This document shows, one piece after another, positions 1 to 7,214 of a DNA stretch of 38,006 nucleotides (positions within the stretch are counted from its first letter, which is position 1; each line of letters opens with the position of its first letter). The stretch is from Streptosporangium minutum (lineage in GTDB: Bacteria > Actinomycetota > Actinomycetes > Streptosporangiales > Streptosporangiaceae), in contig NZ_NGFP01000060.1 of NCBI RefSeq assembly GCF_002149035.1, forward strand, positions 1 to 38,006, read 5' to 3'. The notes under the pieces were generated by a model. The model had not been told where the DNA came from, made no database searches, and was given only the letters and a program-made list of their open reading frames with translations. The position numbers were made by a program, and so were the translations under genes.

Positions 1-98
1 GGCCCGCCCCGGCCGAGGTCCGCGAGGAGCCGGCCCCGGTCCCGGCCGTCAGGAAGCCCGGTGACCCCTCGGAGAGGCTGCCCCGCTACACCGGCTGA
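1..98 (+). CDS. C-terminal end of an unknown protein (partial)
   Basis: An open frame enters from the left edge (first full codon at base 3) and stops with TGA at 96-98. The visible tail is about 31 residues, rich in Pro, Ala and Glu, and ends in SERLPRYTG. Proline/alanine-rich, probably disordered tails like this are common in actinobacterial regulators and membrane-associated proteins, so it gives no function. A strong hairpin begins 21 bases after the stop, which supports this being a real gene end. Confidence 0.55.
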   Translation, partial: PAPAEVREEPAPVPAVRKPGDPSERLPRYTG

Positions 99-118
99 AC
101 ACCGGCAGAGGACGACGA

Positions 119-143
119 GGGCGCCCGCGACCGGCGGGCGCCC
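119..143 (+). terminator. strong hairpin terminator behind the partial gene
   Basis: A perfect 10-bp stem (GGGCGCCCGC at 119-128 pairing with 134-143) encloses a 5-base loop. No T-run follows, which is usual for actinobacterial terminators. It lies 21 bases downstream of the TGA at 96-98. Confidence 0.6.
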
Positions 144-819
144 CGCCGCGCTGATCAAGCAGGCCAGGGCGGGTACGGCTGCCGGGCAGGCGCCGGCCGT
201 ACAGTCCAGACGTGGCGACGCCACCCCTCCAAGTTCGCGCCGCCACGCCCGTCCGCCGGGTGAGTCCGGACGACCGCGCCGTCCGGATCCCCCGAGCCTC
301 GTCGACCGGCCATCGGCAGGTCTCCTGTACTTCGGAGCCGCCGTCACCCCGGATTGCCCGCCGTACGGAGTCTTGCCCACCGCCCTCGCGGAGCCGGTGA
401 GCAACCATCTCGACATGGATCCGATCCTGCCCGTCGACGGCTCCAGCCTGACCCTGAGGACCCTGGACGAGCCGCCGACCGGCAAGGACAGACTGAGGCG
501 CTGCCTGCGGAGGCTGTACGACCGAGCCCACCTTGTACGGCGGCCGAGCCCATCTCGTACGGCGGAGCAGGGCGGAGACGCCGAACGCGGGCCGGGGTCC
601 CGGCGACCGCGTGTGGAACGAGCGGGAGGACACCGGCAGCCGGTCTCCACACTTAGCCGACCTGCAGCCGACCTGTGGGAACCGCCGGTTGTCGCGGAAC
701 TGCGAGGCTCGCAGGCTTTAGGGCCTTTTCAGGGTTCGGATCAGGACATGTGCTGACGCGCATCATCGTGGGACCATCAGGAGCACGCATCCCCGTCATC
801 CCTCCACGAGGAGACCACG
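144..819. other. 676-bp stretch with no convincing gene
   Basis: Several frames stay open because of the GC content, but none has a good ribosome binding site or a recognisable product. The best is a + frame ending at 756, of which the part from a GTG at 397 reads like protein for about 50 residues before becoming Arg/Pro/Gly-rich. Around 518-570 there are three imperfect copies of a roughly 20-bp element (TGTACG...CCGAGCCCA). The last 60 bases are probably the leader of the gene at 820. Confidence 0.4.
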
Positions 820-1263
820 ATGTCGTCCGACAGCAGGGTGGAAGTGTTCCGCTCGACCCAGCCCGGCCAGATCAAGCGGGTCGAGATCCGCATCGTGGGC
901 GGCAACATCAGGATCAACGCCATCGATACCGGCACGGTGACCGTCATGGCACTCGGTGATGTCGCGACGCTGGGCGCCCAGGCCACCGTCCAGGGCGACA
1001 TCCTGCACATCACCTCGTCGTCCGCCCTGCGCTACTTCCTCCAGAAGAGCCGCATCGACCTGGTCCTCGACGTGCCGAAGGACACGGGCGTCTTCATCAA
1101 GGTGTTCGGCGCCGACATCGTCATCAACGGCGGCACCGGGCCGCTGGAGGTACGCGGCGTCGCCGGCGCGATCGAAGGCACGACCCACTCCACGGACGTG
1201 AAGGTGCGCTTCGTCGTCGGCGGCAACGACCTCGTCCAAGCGGCCGCAGGCGGCCCCTCCTGA
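820..1263 (+). CDS. DUF4097-like beta-strand repeat protein
   Basis: A 147-residue protein made of short alternating strands (VEIRIVGGNIRI, GDILHIT, IDLVLDVPKD, VFIKVFGADIVI, GPLEVRGVAG). This resembles the beta-solenoid 'putative adhesin' DUF4097 group, in which repeats of the type 'v.i...ngdi.i' stack into a helix. No signal peptide or membrane segment is seen, so it is probably cytoplasmic. The ATG is preceded by GAGGAG about 7 bases upstream (CGAGGAGACCACG), which fixes the start. It appears to be a single-gene unit; the next gene is convergent. Family assignment rests on pattern only, and the role is unknown. Confidence 0.75.
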   Translation: MSSDSRVEVFRSTQPGQIKRVEIRIVGGNIRINAIDTGTVTVMALGDVATLGAQATVQGDILHITSSSALRYFLQKSRIDLVLDVPKDTGVFIKVFGADIVINGGTGPLEVRGVAGAIEGTTHSTDVKVRFVVGGNDLVQAAAGGPS

Positions 1264-1372
1264 GTCAGAGGGGCATTCTTGCGTTTGCGGACCACAGCCG
1301 CAGGCGAATCCCTCCGATCTCAACCCCGTCCAGGCCCCGGCGCCGCGCCCTGCGGAGCATTCACCGGGTTGG

Positions 1373-1954
1373 TCATGCCGACAGGATGCGGTCGGCGGGG
1401 ACCTCGAAGATGATTTCGAGACCGTCCTCCTCGTCCCACTGCTCTCCGACCTCGACGAAGCCGAAGCCGGCGATCGTGGCCAGGGACGCCGCGTTGTCGG
1501 GACCGATCGTCGCCCGCACGGTCCTGACCCCGGGTTCGGCCGCGGCCCGGCGCAGCAACTCGATCAGCATGGCCCGCGCATACCCCTGGCGGCGGAAGTC
1601 AGGAGCGACCGAGTAGCCGATCTCGACCATGCCCGCCTCGTCGGGCGGTCCGTGAAACCCGGCATGACCGATGACGACGCCTTCCGGCCCGGTCGCCACC
1701 TGCCGCACCATCCACCGCGCGTTGCCGGGGTCGGCGGCCATCTGGTCGAGCCGGAACCGCCACAGCCACCGTGCTCCGTCGGTCACGAAGTAGTCGGTCA
1801 GAGGGACCCCGGCCGTCTCGCCGGCCGCCCGCAGGTCCCCGTCGAGCAGAGCGGACATCGCGGTGCCGGACAGCTCGACGAAGCGCACACGCTTCGGGCC
1901 GGTGGGGAACGGCGTCCGGCGATCGGCTTCATCTGTCACCGCTTCATCTGTCAC
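1373..1954 (-). CDS. GNAT-family N-acetyltransferase
   Basis: A 193-residue protein with the GNAT fold order. The core is VIGHAGFHGPP then MVEIGYSVAPDFRRQGYARAMLIELLRRA (the Q/RxxGxG/A acetyl-CoA pyrophosphate loop is RRQGYA), then VRTVRATIGPDNAASLATIAGFGFVEVGE, where a residue of the substrate region and the 'N..S..i....GF' motif are typical. It resembles the RimJ/RimL-type transferases that acetylate amines or protein N-termini; the substrate cannot be read from sequence. The start is uncertain. I chose GTG at 1954; a second GTG lies 15 bases on because the first five codons (VTDEA) are tandemly duplicated. The frame stays open upstream to 2155, but that extension is Cys/Arg-rich and unlike a GNAT N-terminus. 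No clear ribosome binding site is visible. Confidence 0.8.
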   Translation of the reverse strand: MTDEAVTDEADRRTPFPTGPKRVRFVELSGTAMSALLDGDLRAAGETAGVPLTDYFVTDGARWLWRFRLDQMAADPGNARWMVRQVATGPEGVVIGHAGFHGPPDEAGMVEIGYSVAPDFRRQGYARAMLIELLRRAAAEPGVRTVRATIGPDNAASLATIAGFGFVEVGEQWDEEDGLEIIFEVPADRILSA

Positions 1955-2550
1955 CGTGCGGATGCTCGCAGAGCGCCCGGCAGACGTCCAACGGATTTCG
2001 GAGCGATCGATCAATCGAGCCTGCTCATGACCTCGTTCACCATCATGGGCAGGGCAGGGCAGGCGACCGGTGGCGGAATCCGCTTGAAATGACCGCCGGC
2101 CGCCACACGACGGATGACAGGTCCCCGCCTCCAGCCGGACCGGCATGCCGAGCACGGCCCCTGACAGGGACCGCGCACCGGAAGCGCATGGTGGACGACG
2201 GGTTCAGCCGCCGGTAATTGCCGGTGTCCTGCGAACATCCTCGGTGCCGGTGACACCTCGGCGGTCGCGCATCGGTCATCCGAGGGAGCCAGGAAGCGTG
2301 GTGGCGCCGTCCTCCCAACCTCTGGCTTCAGCATGTCTGATGTAGGCCACAAAATGTCCTATATCGATCATAATGTGGTCCTTGGCGGCAAACCGGAGAT
2401 CCGGCCGCGACCTACTGACCCGCGAAGTCTGCGGTTTGAGGGAGAGGAACAGGTGCTGGCCCCCCTTGGCCCGGCACCTCTTCTCCACGATGAAGGTCCC
2501 GATCCGCTACGCGGCACCGGTCGAACGTTATCGAAGGAGCTTGCCAGTAA
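1955..2550. other. intergenic region between GNAT and winged-helix gene
   Basis: A divergent promoter region of almost 600 bp. It holds the palindrome at 2347-2378 and a locally AT-richer stretch (2335-2385) that stands out from its surroundings. The 73-codon frame 2333-2554 has codon use unlike the neighbouring genes and was not accepted. Confidence 0.4.
2347..2378. promoter_or_regulatory. imperfect palindrome, operator candidate
   Basis: Arms CCACAAAATG (2347-2356) and CATAATGTGG (2369-2378) are inverted copies with 8 of 10 positions matching, separated by 12 bases that include ATCGAT. It sits in an AT-rich patch about 175 bp upstream of the winged-helix gene. Symmetry of this size suggests a dimeric regulator; which one is unknown. 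Confidence 0.35.
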
Positions 2551-3714
2551 ATGACTGACGCACCCGTGCTTTCCCAGCGTGCCCTCAATCGCACCCTGCT
2601 CGAACGCCAACTGCTGACGCGCCGTACCTCCCACTCCGCGCTCCAGGTCATCGAGCACCTAGTCGCGATGCAGGGCCAGGAGCCCAACTGGCCGTACATA
2701 GGACTTTGGACGCGGCTGATCGATTTCCGGAAGGAAGAGCTGAACTCACTGCTCCAGGACCGGAAAGTGGTGCGCTCCACGATGCTGCGCCGGACCGTGC
2801 ACCTGGCCGTCGCCGATGACTTCCGCTGGCTGCGGCCGACCGTCCAGCCCATTGTGAGCAGTGCGCTGAAGGCGGCGTTCTACGCGGGCGAGATCGAGGG
2901 GCTCGACCTTGACGAGCTGGCTCGGGTGGGCCGCGAACTGCTGAGCGGCCAGACGCTCACCCGGCAGGAATTCGGCCGCCTGCTCGTCGAGCGCTTTCCC
3001 GGCCGCCACGGTGGCAGACTCGCCGAGTCAGTGGAGATCATGGTCGCGATGGCGCACGGACCGGCCACCGGCGCCTGGGGGCGCTGGGGCAACCCTCCTC
3101 GGGTCCCGGTCACCCTGGCGGAAGAGTGGAACGGCAGGCCCATGGCCGCTTCGCCCGAGCCCGAAACGATGATCCGCCGCTACCTGGCGGCTTTCGGTCC
3201 AGCCACTGTTATGGACATTCAGGCGTGGTCCGGTCTTACCCGGCTGCGCGAGGTGGTCGAAGGGATGCGGAAACAGCTGCGCGTCCTCCGTGACGAGGAG
3301 GGCAGGGAACTGTTCGACCTGCCCGGCGCGCCACTCGCGGATGCCAGCCAGCCGGTCCCCGTGCGGTTCCTGCCCGCTTTCGACAACGCCCTCCTCGGCC
3401 ATAAGGACCGGAGCCGGGTAATCAGCGATGCGGACCGCAAGCGGTTCGCCAAGGTCGCGTCCGGAGGCGTGCCCATGTTTCTCGTCGACGGCTTCGTCCA
3501 GGGCACCTGGTCGGTGCAGGGATCGATGCTCCTCCTCGCCCCGTTCCGGCCACTGACGGAGGCCGAAACCGCGGCAGTGCTGGAAGAGGCCGACAGCTTG
3601 CTTGCCTTCATCGCCCTCGACGCCCCCGAGCGGAACATCGCGTTCGTCGATGACGAGATGGTGCCGGTCAACCGGCTCCACGCCGGCCAGCGGATCCGGA
3701 ACAAGGTTTCATGA
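2551..3714 (+). CDS. AlkZ/YcaQ-like winged-helix DNA-binding protein (HTH_42)
   Basis: A 387-residue protein opening with RALNRTLLERQLLTRR and then HLVAMQGQEPNWPYIGLWTRL, the hallmark N-terminus of the winged-helix superfamily PF06224. Known members are DNA glycosylases such as E. coli YcaQ and Streptomyces AlkZ, which excise alkylated bases or unhook interstrand crosslinks using a Q-x-Q motif. Here the motif reads QGQ (residues 39-41). The central part (VRSTMLRRTVHLAVADDFRWLRPT) and the C-terminal strand region around VRFLPAFDNALLGHKDRSRVI also match that family. GAAGGAG about 10 bases upstream supports the ATG. The gene overlaps the 3' end of the convergent gene by 6 bp. Family membership is fairly sure; glycosylase activity is an inference. 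Confidence 0.85.
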   Translation: MTDAPVLSQRALNRTLLERQLLTRRTSHSALQVIEHLVAMQGQEPNWPYIGLWTRLIDFRKEELNSLLQDRKVVRSTMLRRTVHLAVADDFRWLRPTVQPIVSSALKAAFYAGEIEGLDLDELARVGRELLSGQTLTRQEFGRLLVERFPGRHGGRLAESVEIMVAMAHGPATGAWGRWGNPPRVPVTLAEEWNGRPMAASPEPETMIRRYLAAFGPATVMDIQAWSGLTRLREVVEGMRKQLRVLRDEEGRELFDLPGAPLADASQPVPVRFLPAFDNALLGHKDRSRVISDADRKRFAKVASGGVPMFLVDGFVQGTWSVQGSMLLLAPFRPLTEAETAAVLEEADSLLAFIALDAPERNIAFVDDEMVPVNRLHAGQRIRNKVS

Positions 3715-4224
3715 GCTGAGTTCGAACCAGATGACGGTTCCGACGGAGTCGCGGTGGAACCCCCACCGGGTGGCGAGGCTGTTGACGAGGGCGAGACCAC
3801 GGCCGCCTGTGGCGTCCGGCCCGGAGTCCCTCGGGCAGGGGATCCGTGAGGAACCGGGGTCCTGCACGGTGATCAGCACGCCGGGGCCGACGAAGGCCAC
3901 CGTGACGAGGAACTCCTGCGGGCCGTCGAACGGCCCGGAGGGGTGCTCGACGGCGTTGGTGGCGAGCTCGCTGGTGAGGAGCACGGCGTCATCGCGGAGC
4001 GGATGGCCGTCCCCGAGTATCCCGGCGACGAAGTTCCGCGCGGGCCTGACCTGGTGGGGTGTGGCTCCGAACCGCCGGGTGATCACGAGAGGGTCGGTGG
4101 GCACGTGGCCCAGGAGCGATGGCCAGACCATGCCCGGGTGAGCGGGGCCCGTGGCGTCGTGGGCCGCTGTCCGGGACCGATCAGTGAACACGCCGACGAG
4201 CATGGCCAGGAGTCGCGCCGCCAT
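3709..4224 (-). CDS. RsbW-like ATP-binding protein (HATPase_c_2)
   Basis: A 171-residue GHKL-fold protein of the anti-sigma-factor/serine kinase type. The N box is LLTSELATNAVEHP, the G1-like region is VQDPGSSRIP and the G2 box is GGRGLALVNSLATRWG. In Actinobacteria many such small ATPases occur beside XRE and DUF397 genes; most have no assigned partner. The start ATG at 4224 is preceded by GGAGGGACAACG, a clear ribosome binding site; a longer upstream frame overlaps the preceding gene and was not used. It is the last gene of a minus-strand set (5334 to 3709) and overlaps the 3' end of the small gene before it by 44 bp. Confidence 0.85.
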   Translation of the reverse strand: MAARLLAMLVGVFTDRSRTAAHDATGPAHPGMVWPSLLGHVPTDPLVITRRFGATPHQVRPARNFVAGILGDGHPLRDDAVLLTSELATNAVEHPSGPFDGPQEFLVTVAFVGPGVLITVQDPGSSRIPCPRDSGPDATGGRGLALVNSLATRWGFHRDSVGTVIWFELSS

Positions 4225-4378
4225 CGTTGTCCCTCCTCTCCACTGCGATCTCGGTGCTGACACCGCTTGATCGCCCCATCCCTGGAACGGCCGTCTCGCG
4301 GCCCGTTCTGGAGATGGGGTGTGCCCGCCGTACGCCAAGGGCACCCCAGCGATCGGCATCGAGGTGGAACAGACTCAT
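4181..4378 (-). CDS. small hypothetical protein, translationally coupled
   Basis: A 65-residue open frame starting MSLFHLDADRWGALGV. I do not recognise it. Support is positional: its ATG overlaps the TGA of the previous gene as ATGA (4375-4378), AAAGGGGG lies about 8 bases upstream, and it runs into the start of the ATP-binding protein gene. Composition is Arg/Gly/Ala-rich with no obvious domain. It could be a linker cistron rather than a functional protein. Confidence 0.4.
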   Translation of the reverse strand: MSLFHLDADRWGALGVRRAHPISRTGRETAVPGMGRSSGVSTEIAVERRDNDGGATPGHARRRVH

Positions 4379-4821
4379 GTCACCGCCCCCTTTCGGTACG
4401 GCTCGTCCTTTCGGTACGGCTCGCTTTTCCGGTACGGCTCGCGCCTGCCGGACGGAGAGCGCACGCCCGGCGGCGATTCGCGCCCGTACGGCACAGCGGC
4501 CGCCACGGCCGGCTGCGAGCGGCGGCCCCGGCTTCCGGGAGAGGCCGTGGGGTGGTGAGGCTTTGGCGGCCGTACCCTCACGATGTCCGGCACGGCGGGG
4601 AGCGGTCGGCCGCACAGTCCGAGCCGCCGCCGCGCCGCCATGCGGGTACGGACCTGGGCGGGCGTGGGCTGATCCCACAGATGGTCGCGGCGGTGCGGCA
4701 GGCTGGCCGCGTCATGGGCGTAAGGGGGATGGCCGCACCACCGGCAACCAAGTGGTGATGGAGGCTGTTCGGCATGCCAACGGACCCGAATGATCCGGAC
4801 GGCTCTACTAGGGTTGGGCAC
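4375..4821 (-). CDS. small Cys/His actinobacterial protein with EPYRK repeats
   Basis: A 148-residue protein. The conserved-looking centre is GCRWCGHPPYAHD, then LPHRRDHLWDQPTPAQVRTRMAARRRLGL. The CxxC plus following histidines suggest a small metal-binding or zinc-ribbon-like fold, a type seen near XRE/DUF397/ATPase loci; the function is unknown. The second half is low-complexity, and the C-terminus holds three EPYRK-type repeats encoded by an 18-bp tandem repeat. I chose GTG at 4821, since CTGGAG sits 9 bases before it; the in-frame ATG at 4830 is too close to that site. The stop overlaps the next start (ATGA). Confidence 0.65.
   Translation of the reverse strand: MPNPSRAVRIIRVRWHAEQPPSPLGCRWCGHPPYAHDAASLPHRRDHLWDQPTPAQVRTRMAARRRLGLCGRPLPAVPDIVRVRPPKPHHPTASPGSRGRRSQPAVAAAVPYGRESPPGVRSPSGRREPYRKSEPYRKDEPYRKGAVT
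4389..4442. repeat. three 18-bp tandem repeats inside a C-terminus
   Basis: Three consecutive 18-bp units (4389-4406, 4407-4424, 4425-4442) sharing TTCGGTACGGCTCG, the last slightly diverged. On the minus strand they encode EPYRKG, EPYRKD and EPYRKS, directly before the stop of the Cys/His protein. The period is a multiple of three, so copy number can change without a frameshift. Confidence 0.85.
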
Positions 4822-4847
4822 GGGTCGCATCTCCAGTGTGCGATCAA

Positions 4848-4883
4848 GGCCCTGCCAGCCGACGGGATTCGCCTGGCAGGGCC
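4848..4883. terminator. perfect 11-bp stem-loop between two minus-strand genes
   Basis: GGCCCTGCCAG (4848-4858) pairs exactly with 4873-4883 around a 14-base loop. On the + strand it is followed by GCCTTTTAT, so it looks like a +-oriented intrinsic terminator, yet no + gene lies close upstream. On the minus strand it sits between the genes ending at 4981 and starting at 4821, where it could act as a terminator, attenuator or processing site. Confidence 0.55.
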
Positions 4884-4980
4884 GCCTTTTATGGTGTCAA
4901 TGGCCGCGTCCGCGTCACGGTTGATGGTCATGGCCCTATCTGGGAGCACCTCAATCACCAGGTGGGGGCTCACGGACTCG

Positions 4981-5334
4981 TCAGACAGGGTCACCACGCG
5001 CTCCCGGCATCGGTGGGGGCAGCGGATGTGTTTCGCGGAGATCCGCGTATCGGAAAGCGATCCGGCGAGCGGCCCGACCGGGTTCGGTGGCTGGATGCCA
5101 TGCATAGACGGCACACCGGCGTTCGGCGTTCCATCCGGCTCGCCACCAGTAGGTGCGCCCGTCGCACCACACGACAAGATCGACCCACAGGGACAGAAGC
5201 GCCACGCCGTCGCCGTGGTGCGCGTCGCCGAGGACACCCAGCGCCTCAAGCTCTCGCTTGAGCCACTCGACGGCCGTCCCGGCGGGGAGGCTACGGGGAT
5301 ATCGCCCGTCGCTCGCACCTTCATCGCTGCTCAC
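4981..5334 (-). CDS. small Trp-rich hypothetical protein
   Basis: A 117-residue protein with an amphipathic N-terminal helix (AGTAVEWLKRELEALGVLG) and a conserved-looking strand-rich core, LWVDLVVWCDGRTYWWRAGW and then AVYAWHPATEPGRAARRIAFRYADLR. I do not know a named family. It is the first gene of the minus-strand set and starts with GTG at 5334, divergent from the XRE regulator. No ribosome binding site is visible upstream, so the transcript may be leaderless, with TAGCGT ending about 8 bases before the GTG as a possible -10. The pairing with an XRE gene suggests a regulatory module. Confidence 0.65.
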   Translation of the reverse strand: MSSDEGASDGRYPRSLPAGTAVEWLKRELEALGVLGDAHHGDGVALLSLWVDLVVWCDGRTYWWRAGWNAERRCAVYAWHPATEPGRAARRIAFRYADLRETHPLPPPMPGARGDPV

Positions 5335-5358
5335 GAACGGTGACGCTACGACCGCGCA

Positions 5359-5387
5359 TAGACACCGACATCAGTGGCGTTGATACT
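5359..5387 (+). promoter_or_regulatory. promoter of the XRE regulator
   Basis: TAGACA (5359-5364) and GATACT (5382-5387) are separated by 17 bases, a good housekeeping-type -35/-10 pair. The predicted transcript would start near 5394, just before the ribosome binding site GGAGGAG (5397-5403). Confidence 0.5.
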
Positions 5388-5414
5388 TTGGCGAGGGGAG
5401 GAGCCAAGCACGCG

Positions 5415-6659
5415 ATGGCGGGTTACCTTGAGGCCATGGCCTACTCAGACCCGGCGGCGGAGAGTGTGGGAACCCGTGTGCGGCGCGCTCGTAAGCGTGC
5501 CGGCATCACCCAGAGCGAGCTTGCTCGGCGCGTCGGTCGTGCGCAGTCCTGGGTGTCCGGGATCGAGAACGACAGCATCCCCCTGGACTCCATCGCACTG
5601 ATCAACACCCTCGCCCGTACTCTGCGCGTGCACCCCAACGAGCTCACCGCACGTCCTTACCGAGGTGACACCCCGGGTGAGGACCGAGGGCATTCCGCTA
5701 TCCCCGAGATCCGCCGGCATCTGGAGCGTTACGACCTGGATCCGGAGTGGGACGGCGAGGTGCGGCCGCTGCCCGAACTGCGTGCCGTAACAGAGCACAT
5801 GAGCTGGCTACGGCGAGAAGCGCACTACGCAGAACTGGCCGACAGGCTTCCGGGGCTCCTCTCCGAGCTCCAGGCGGCCACCCACCTTTTCCCTGAGCCC
5901 GATCGAAGCACGGCGTTCGGGCTGCTCTCTTTCGCCTACCAAGCAGCAGACTCGGTGGTCTACAACCTGGGTTATGCCGACCTCTCCCTGATCGCCACCA
6001 GCCGGGTCCGCTGGGCGGCCGAGCGCTCAGGGGATCCCTACCACGGGGCAGTATCCGCTTATCTTCGGATACGGAACCTGTGGTCCAGCACCTCATGGAA
6101 CGACGCCCTCACCGTGCTCGACTCGGCGTGCGCAGGCATCGAGGACGAATACACCGCAGGCCAGCCGGAGGCACTGGCGGTCTGGGGTGCCCTGCAGCTC
6201 AGAGCATCGATCACCGCCGCTCGCAAGAACGATACCAACGAGGCATGGTCACGCCACCGTCTCGCGAGCGAGGCGGTCACCCGGCTCGGCTCTCGCCAGC
6301 GCACCAACTACTACGAGCTGTGCACCAACCAACCCAACATCGACATCCACGGCGTCGCCATCGCTGTCGAACTCGGTGACGGACCACAGGCCGTACGCCG
6401 GGGAGAGGCGGTCCGACTCCCCAAGGACCTGCAGGCCAATCGCGTCGGATACCACCACCTCGATTACGCCAGAGGGCTGCTGTGGTCTGGCAAGCGCGAG
6501 GCTGCAACGGCCGAGCTGGAGCGAGCAGAGAAGGCCGCCCCGATGCTCATCCGCAACCACCCGATGGCCCAGCAAGCTGTACGGACCCTCCTGGATCTTG
6601 AGCGCTACAGCTACCGCGAACGCATCCGCCGCCTCGGCGTCCGCATGCACATCCTCTGA
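5415..6659 (+). CDS. XRE-family helix-turn-helix regulator with TPR-like sensor
   Basis: A 414-residue regulator. The N-terminal HTH reads VGTRVRRARKRAGITQSELARRVGRAQSWVSGIENDSIPLDSIALINTLARTL, a typical lambda-repressor-like fold at about residues 14-70. The remaining 300 residues are helical with repeat-like pairs (ALTVLDSACAGIEDEY, AVWGALQLRASITAARK, ARGLLWSGKREAATAELERAEKAA), resembling the TPR-like sensor half of actinobacterial XRE proteins that may bind a peptide or small molecule. I chose ATG 5415 because GGAGGAG ends 11 bases upstream; ATG 5436 is an alternative. A broken DUF397 gene follows 61 bp on, the usual partner of such regulators. Confidence 0.85.
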   Translation: MAGYLEAMAYSDPAAESVGTRVRRARKRAGITQSELARRVGRAQSWVSGIENDSIPLDSIALINTLARTLRVHPNELTARPYRGDTPGEDRGHSAIPEIRRHLERYDLDPEWDGEVRPLPELRAVTEHMSWLRREAHYAELADRLPGLLSELQAATHLFPEPDRSTAFGLLSFAYQAADSVVYNLGYADLSLIATSRVRWAAERSGDPYHGAVSAYLRIRNLWSSTSWNDALTVLDSACAGIEDEYTAGQPEALAVWGALQLRASITAARKNDTNEAWSRHRLASEAVTRLGSRQRTNYYELCTNQPNIDIHGVAIAVELGDGPQAVRRGEAVRLPKDLQANRVGYHHLDYARGLLWSGKREAATAELERAEKAAPMLIRNHPMAQQAVRTLLDLERYSYRERIRRLGVRMHIL

Positions 6660-6720
6660 GACACCTGACCTGGTGATCATGTGTCGGGGCTGACAATCCC
6701 ATACGGGTGGAGGCGGAGAT

Positions 6721-6933
6721 ATGGACCTGATCGCAATGGAGTTGGCCTGGCGCAAGAGCAGCCAGAGCACTCAATAGGACAACTGTGTAGAGGTCGCAGA
6801 TTTTCCTGATGGAGGCCGTGCCGTACGGGATAGCAAGGATCCGAGTGGGCCGATGTTGCGTTTCACCAGCAGTGCGTGGCAGACGTTCATCAGAGGCGTC
6901 AAAAACGGAGCGTTCGACGACCTGAGTTGCTGA
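6721..6933 (+). pseudogene. DUF397 gene interrupted by an amber codon
   Basis: The frame begins ATG GAC CTG with GGAGGCGGAGAT just upstream and encodes ELAWRKSSQST, the standard DUF397 N-terminus (WRKSS). Codon 19 (6775-6777) is TAG. Reading on in the same frame gives DNCVEVADFP, then GGRAVRDSKDPSGPMLRFT and SSAWQTFIRGVKNGAFD, the rest of an entire DUF397 domain, ending with TGA at 6931-6933. No other damage is seen, so one base change explains the break. DUF397 proteins are small partners of XRE regulators, matching the gene upstream. It may be a recent null mutation, a sequencing error or, less likely, a read-through codon. Confidence 0.85.
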
Positions 6934-6990
6934 TCAGTGGTTCGGCTAGATCCTCTGTGGCGAACGGCCGACTTTGTCGGAAATGTGTTC

Positions 6991-7011
6991 GAGGCCATGG
7001 GGGATGGCCTC
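6991..7011 (+). terminator. hairpin behind the XRE-DUF397 unit
   Basis: GAGGCCAT (6991-6998) and ATGGCCTC (7004-7011) form a perfect 8-bp stem around five G residues. It lies 57 bases after the DUF397 stop and before the inverted-repeat element, and would fit as the terminator of the regulator operon. Confidence 0.5.
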
Positions 7012-7176
7012 AATGCTGCACAGTCGATGGGTTGATCCCCCCGGCAGCCCTCTAAACGGCGATTAAGGACTCTTTGCAGTTGAGGGTGTAGTCGCGGGGC
7101 GTGCGGTGCGCGCGTCGGTGGCCGGGTAGGGGTCGATGTCTTCCAATGATGAAGGCTCTTGCGCCGCTCACCCCAA

Positions 7177-7198
7177 CTACCCTCAACTGCGAGGAGTC
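7177..7198. repeat. internal copy of the inverted end repeat
   Basis: CTACCCTCAACTGCGAGGAG at 7177-7196 matches the right end at 8538-8559 apart from a 2-base deletion and small changes, and is inverted relative to the left end at 7067-7091. It lies immediately upstream of the ribosome binding site of the 402-aa gene, so the element end may supply or shape that gene's leader. Confidence 0.6.
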
Positions 7199-7214
7199 AC
7201 TACAGGAGCGGGCG

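Noticed and set aside
61-756. 231-codon + frame near the left edge
   Set aside because: It starts inside the partial upstream gene, has no ribosome binding site, and is Arg/Pro/Gly-rich for most of its length; only a stretch from 397 looks protein-like, which is not enough.
2333-2554. 73-codon + frame whose stop overlaps the winged-helix start as ATGA
   Set aside because: No ribosome binding site, many A/T-ending codons unlike the neighbours, and no recognisable pattern; the AT-rich palindrome inside it looks regulatory instead.
4774-5343. 189-codon + frame over the small minus-strand genes
   Set aside because: It runs antisense to the Trp-rich and Cys/His proteins, which have far more convincing sequences, and it spans the stem-loop.
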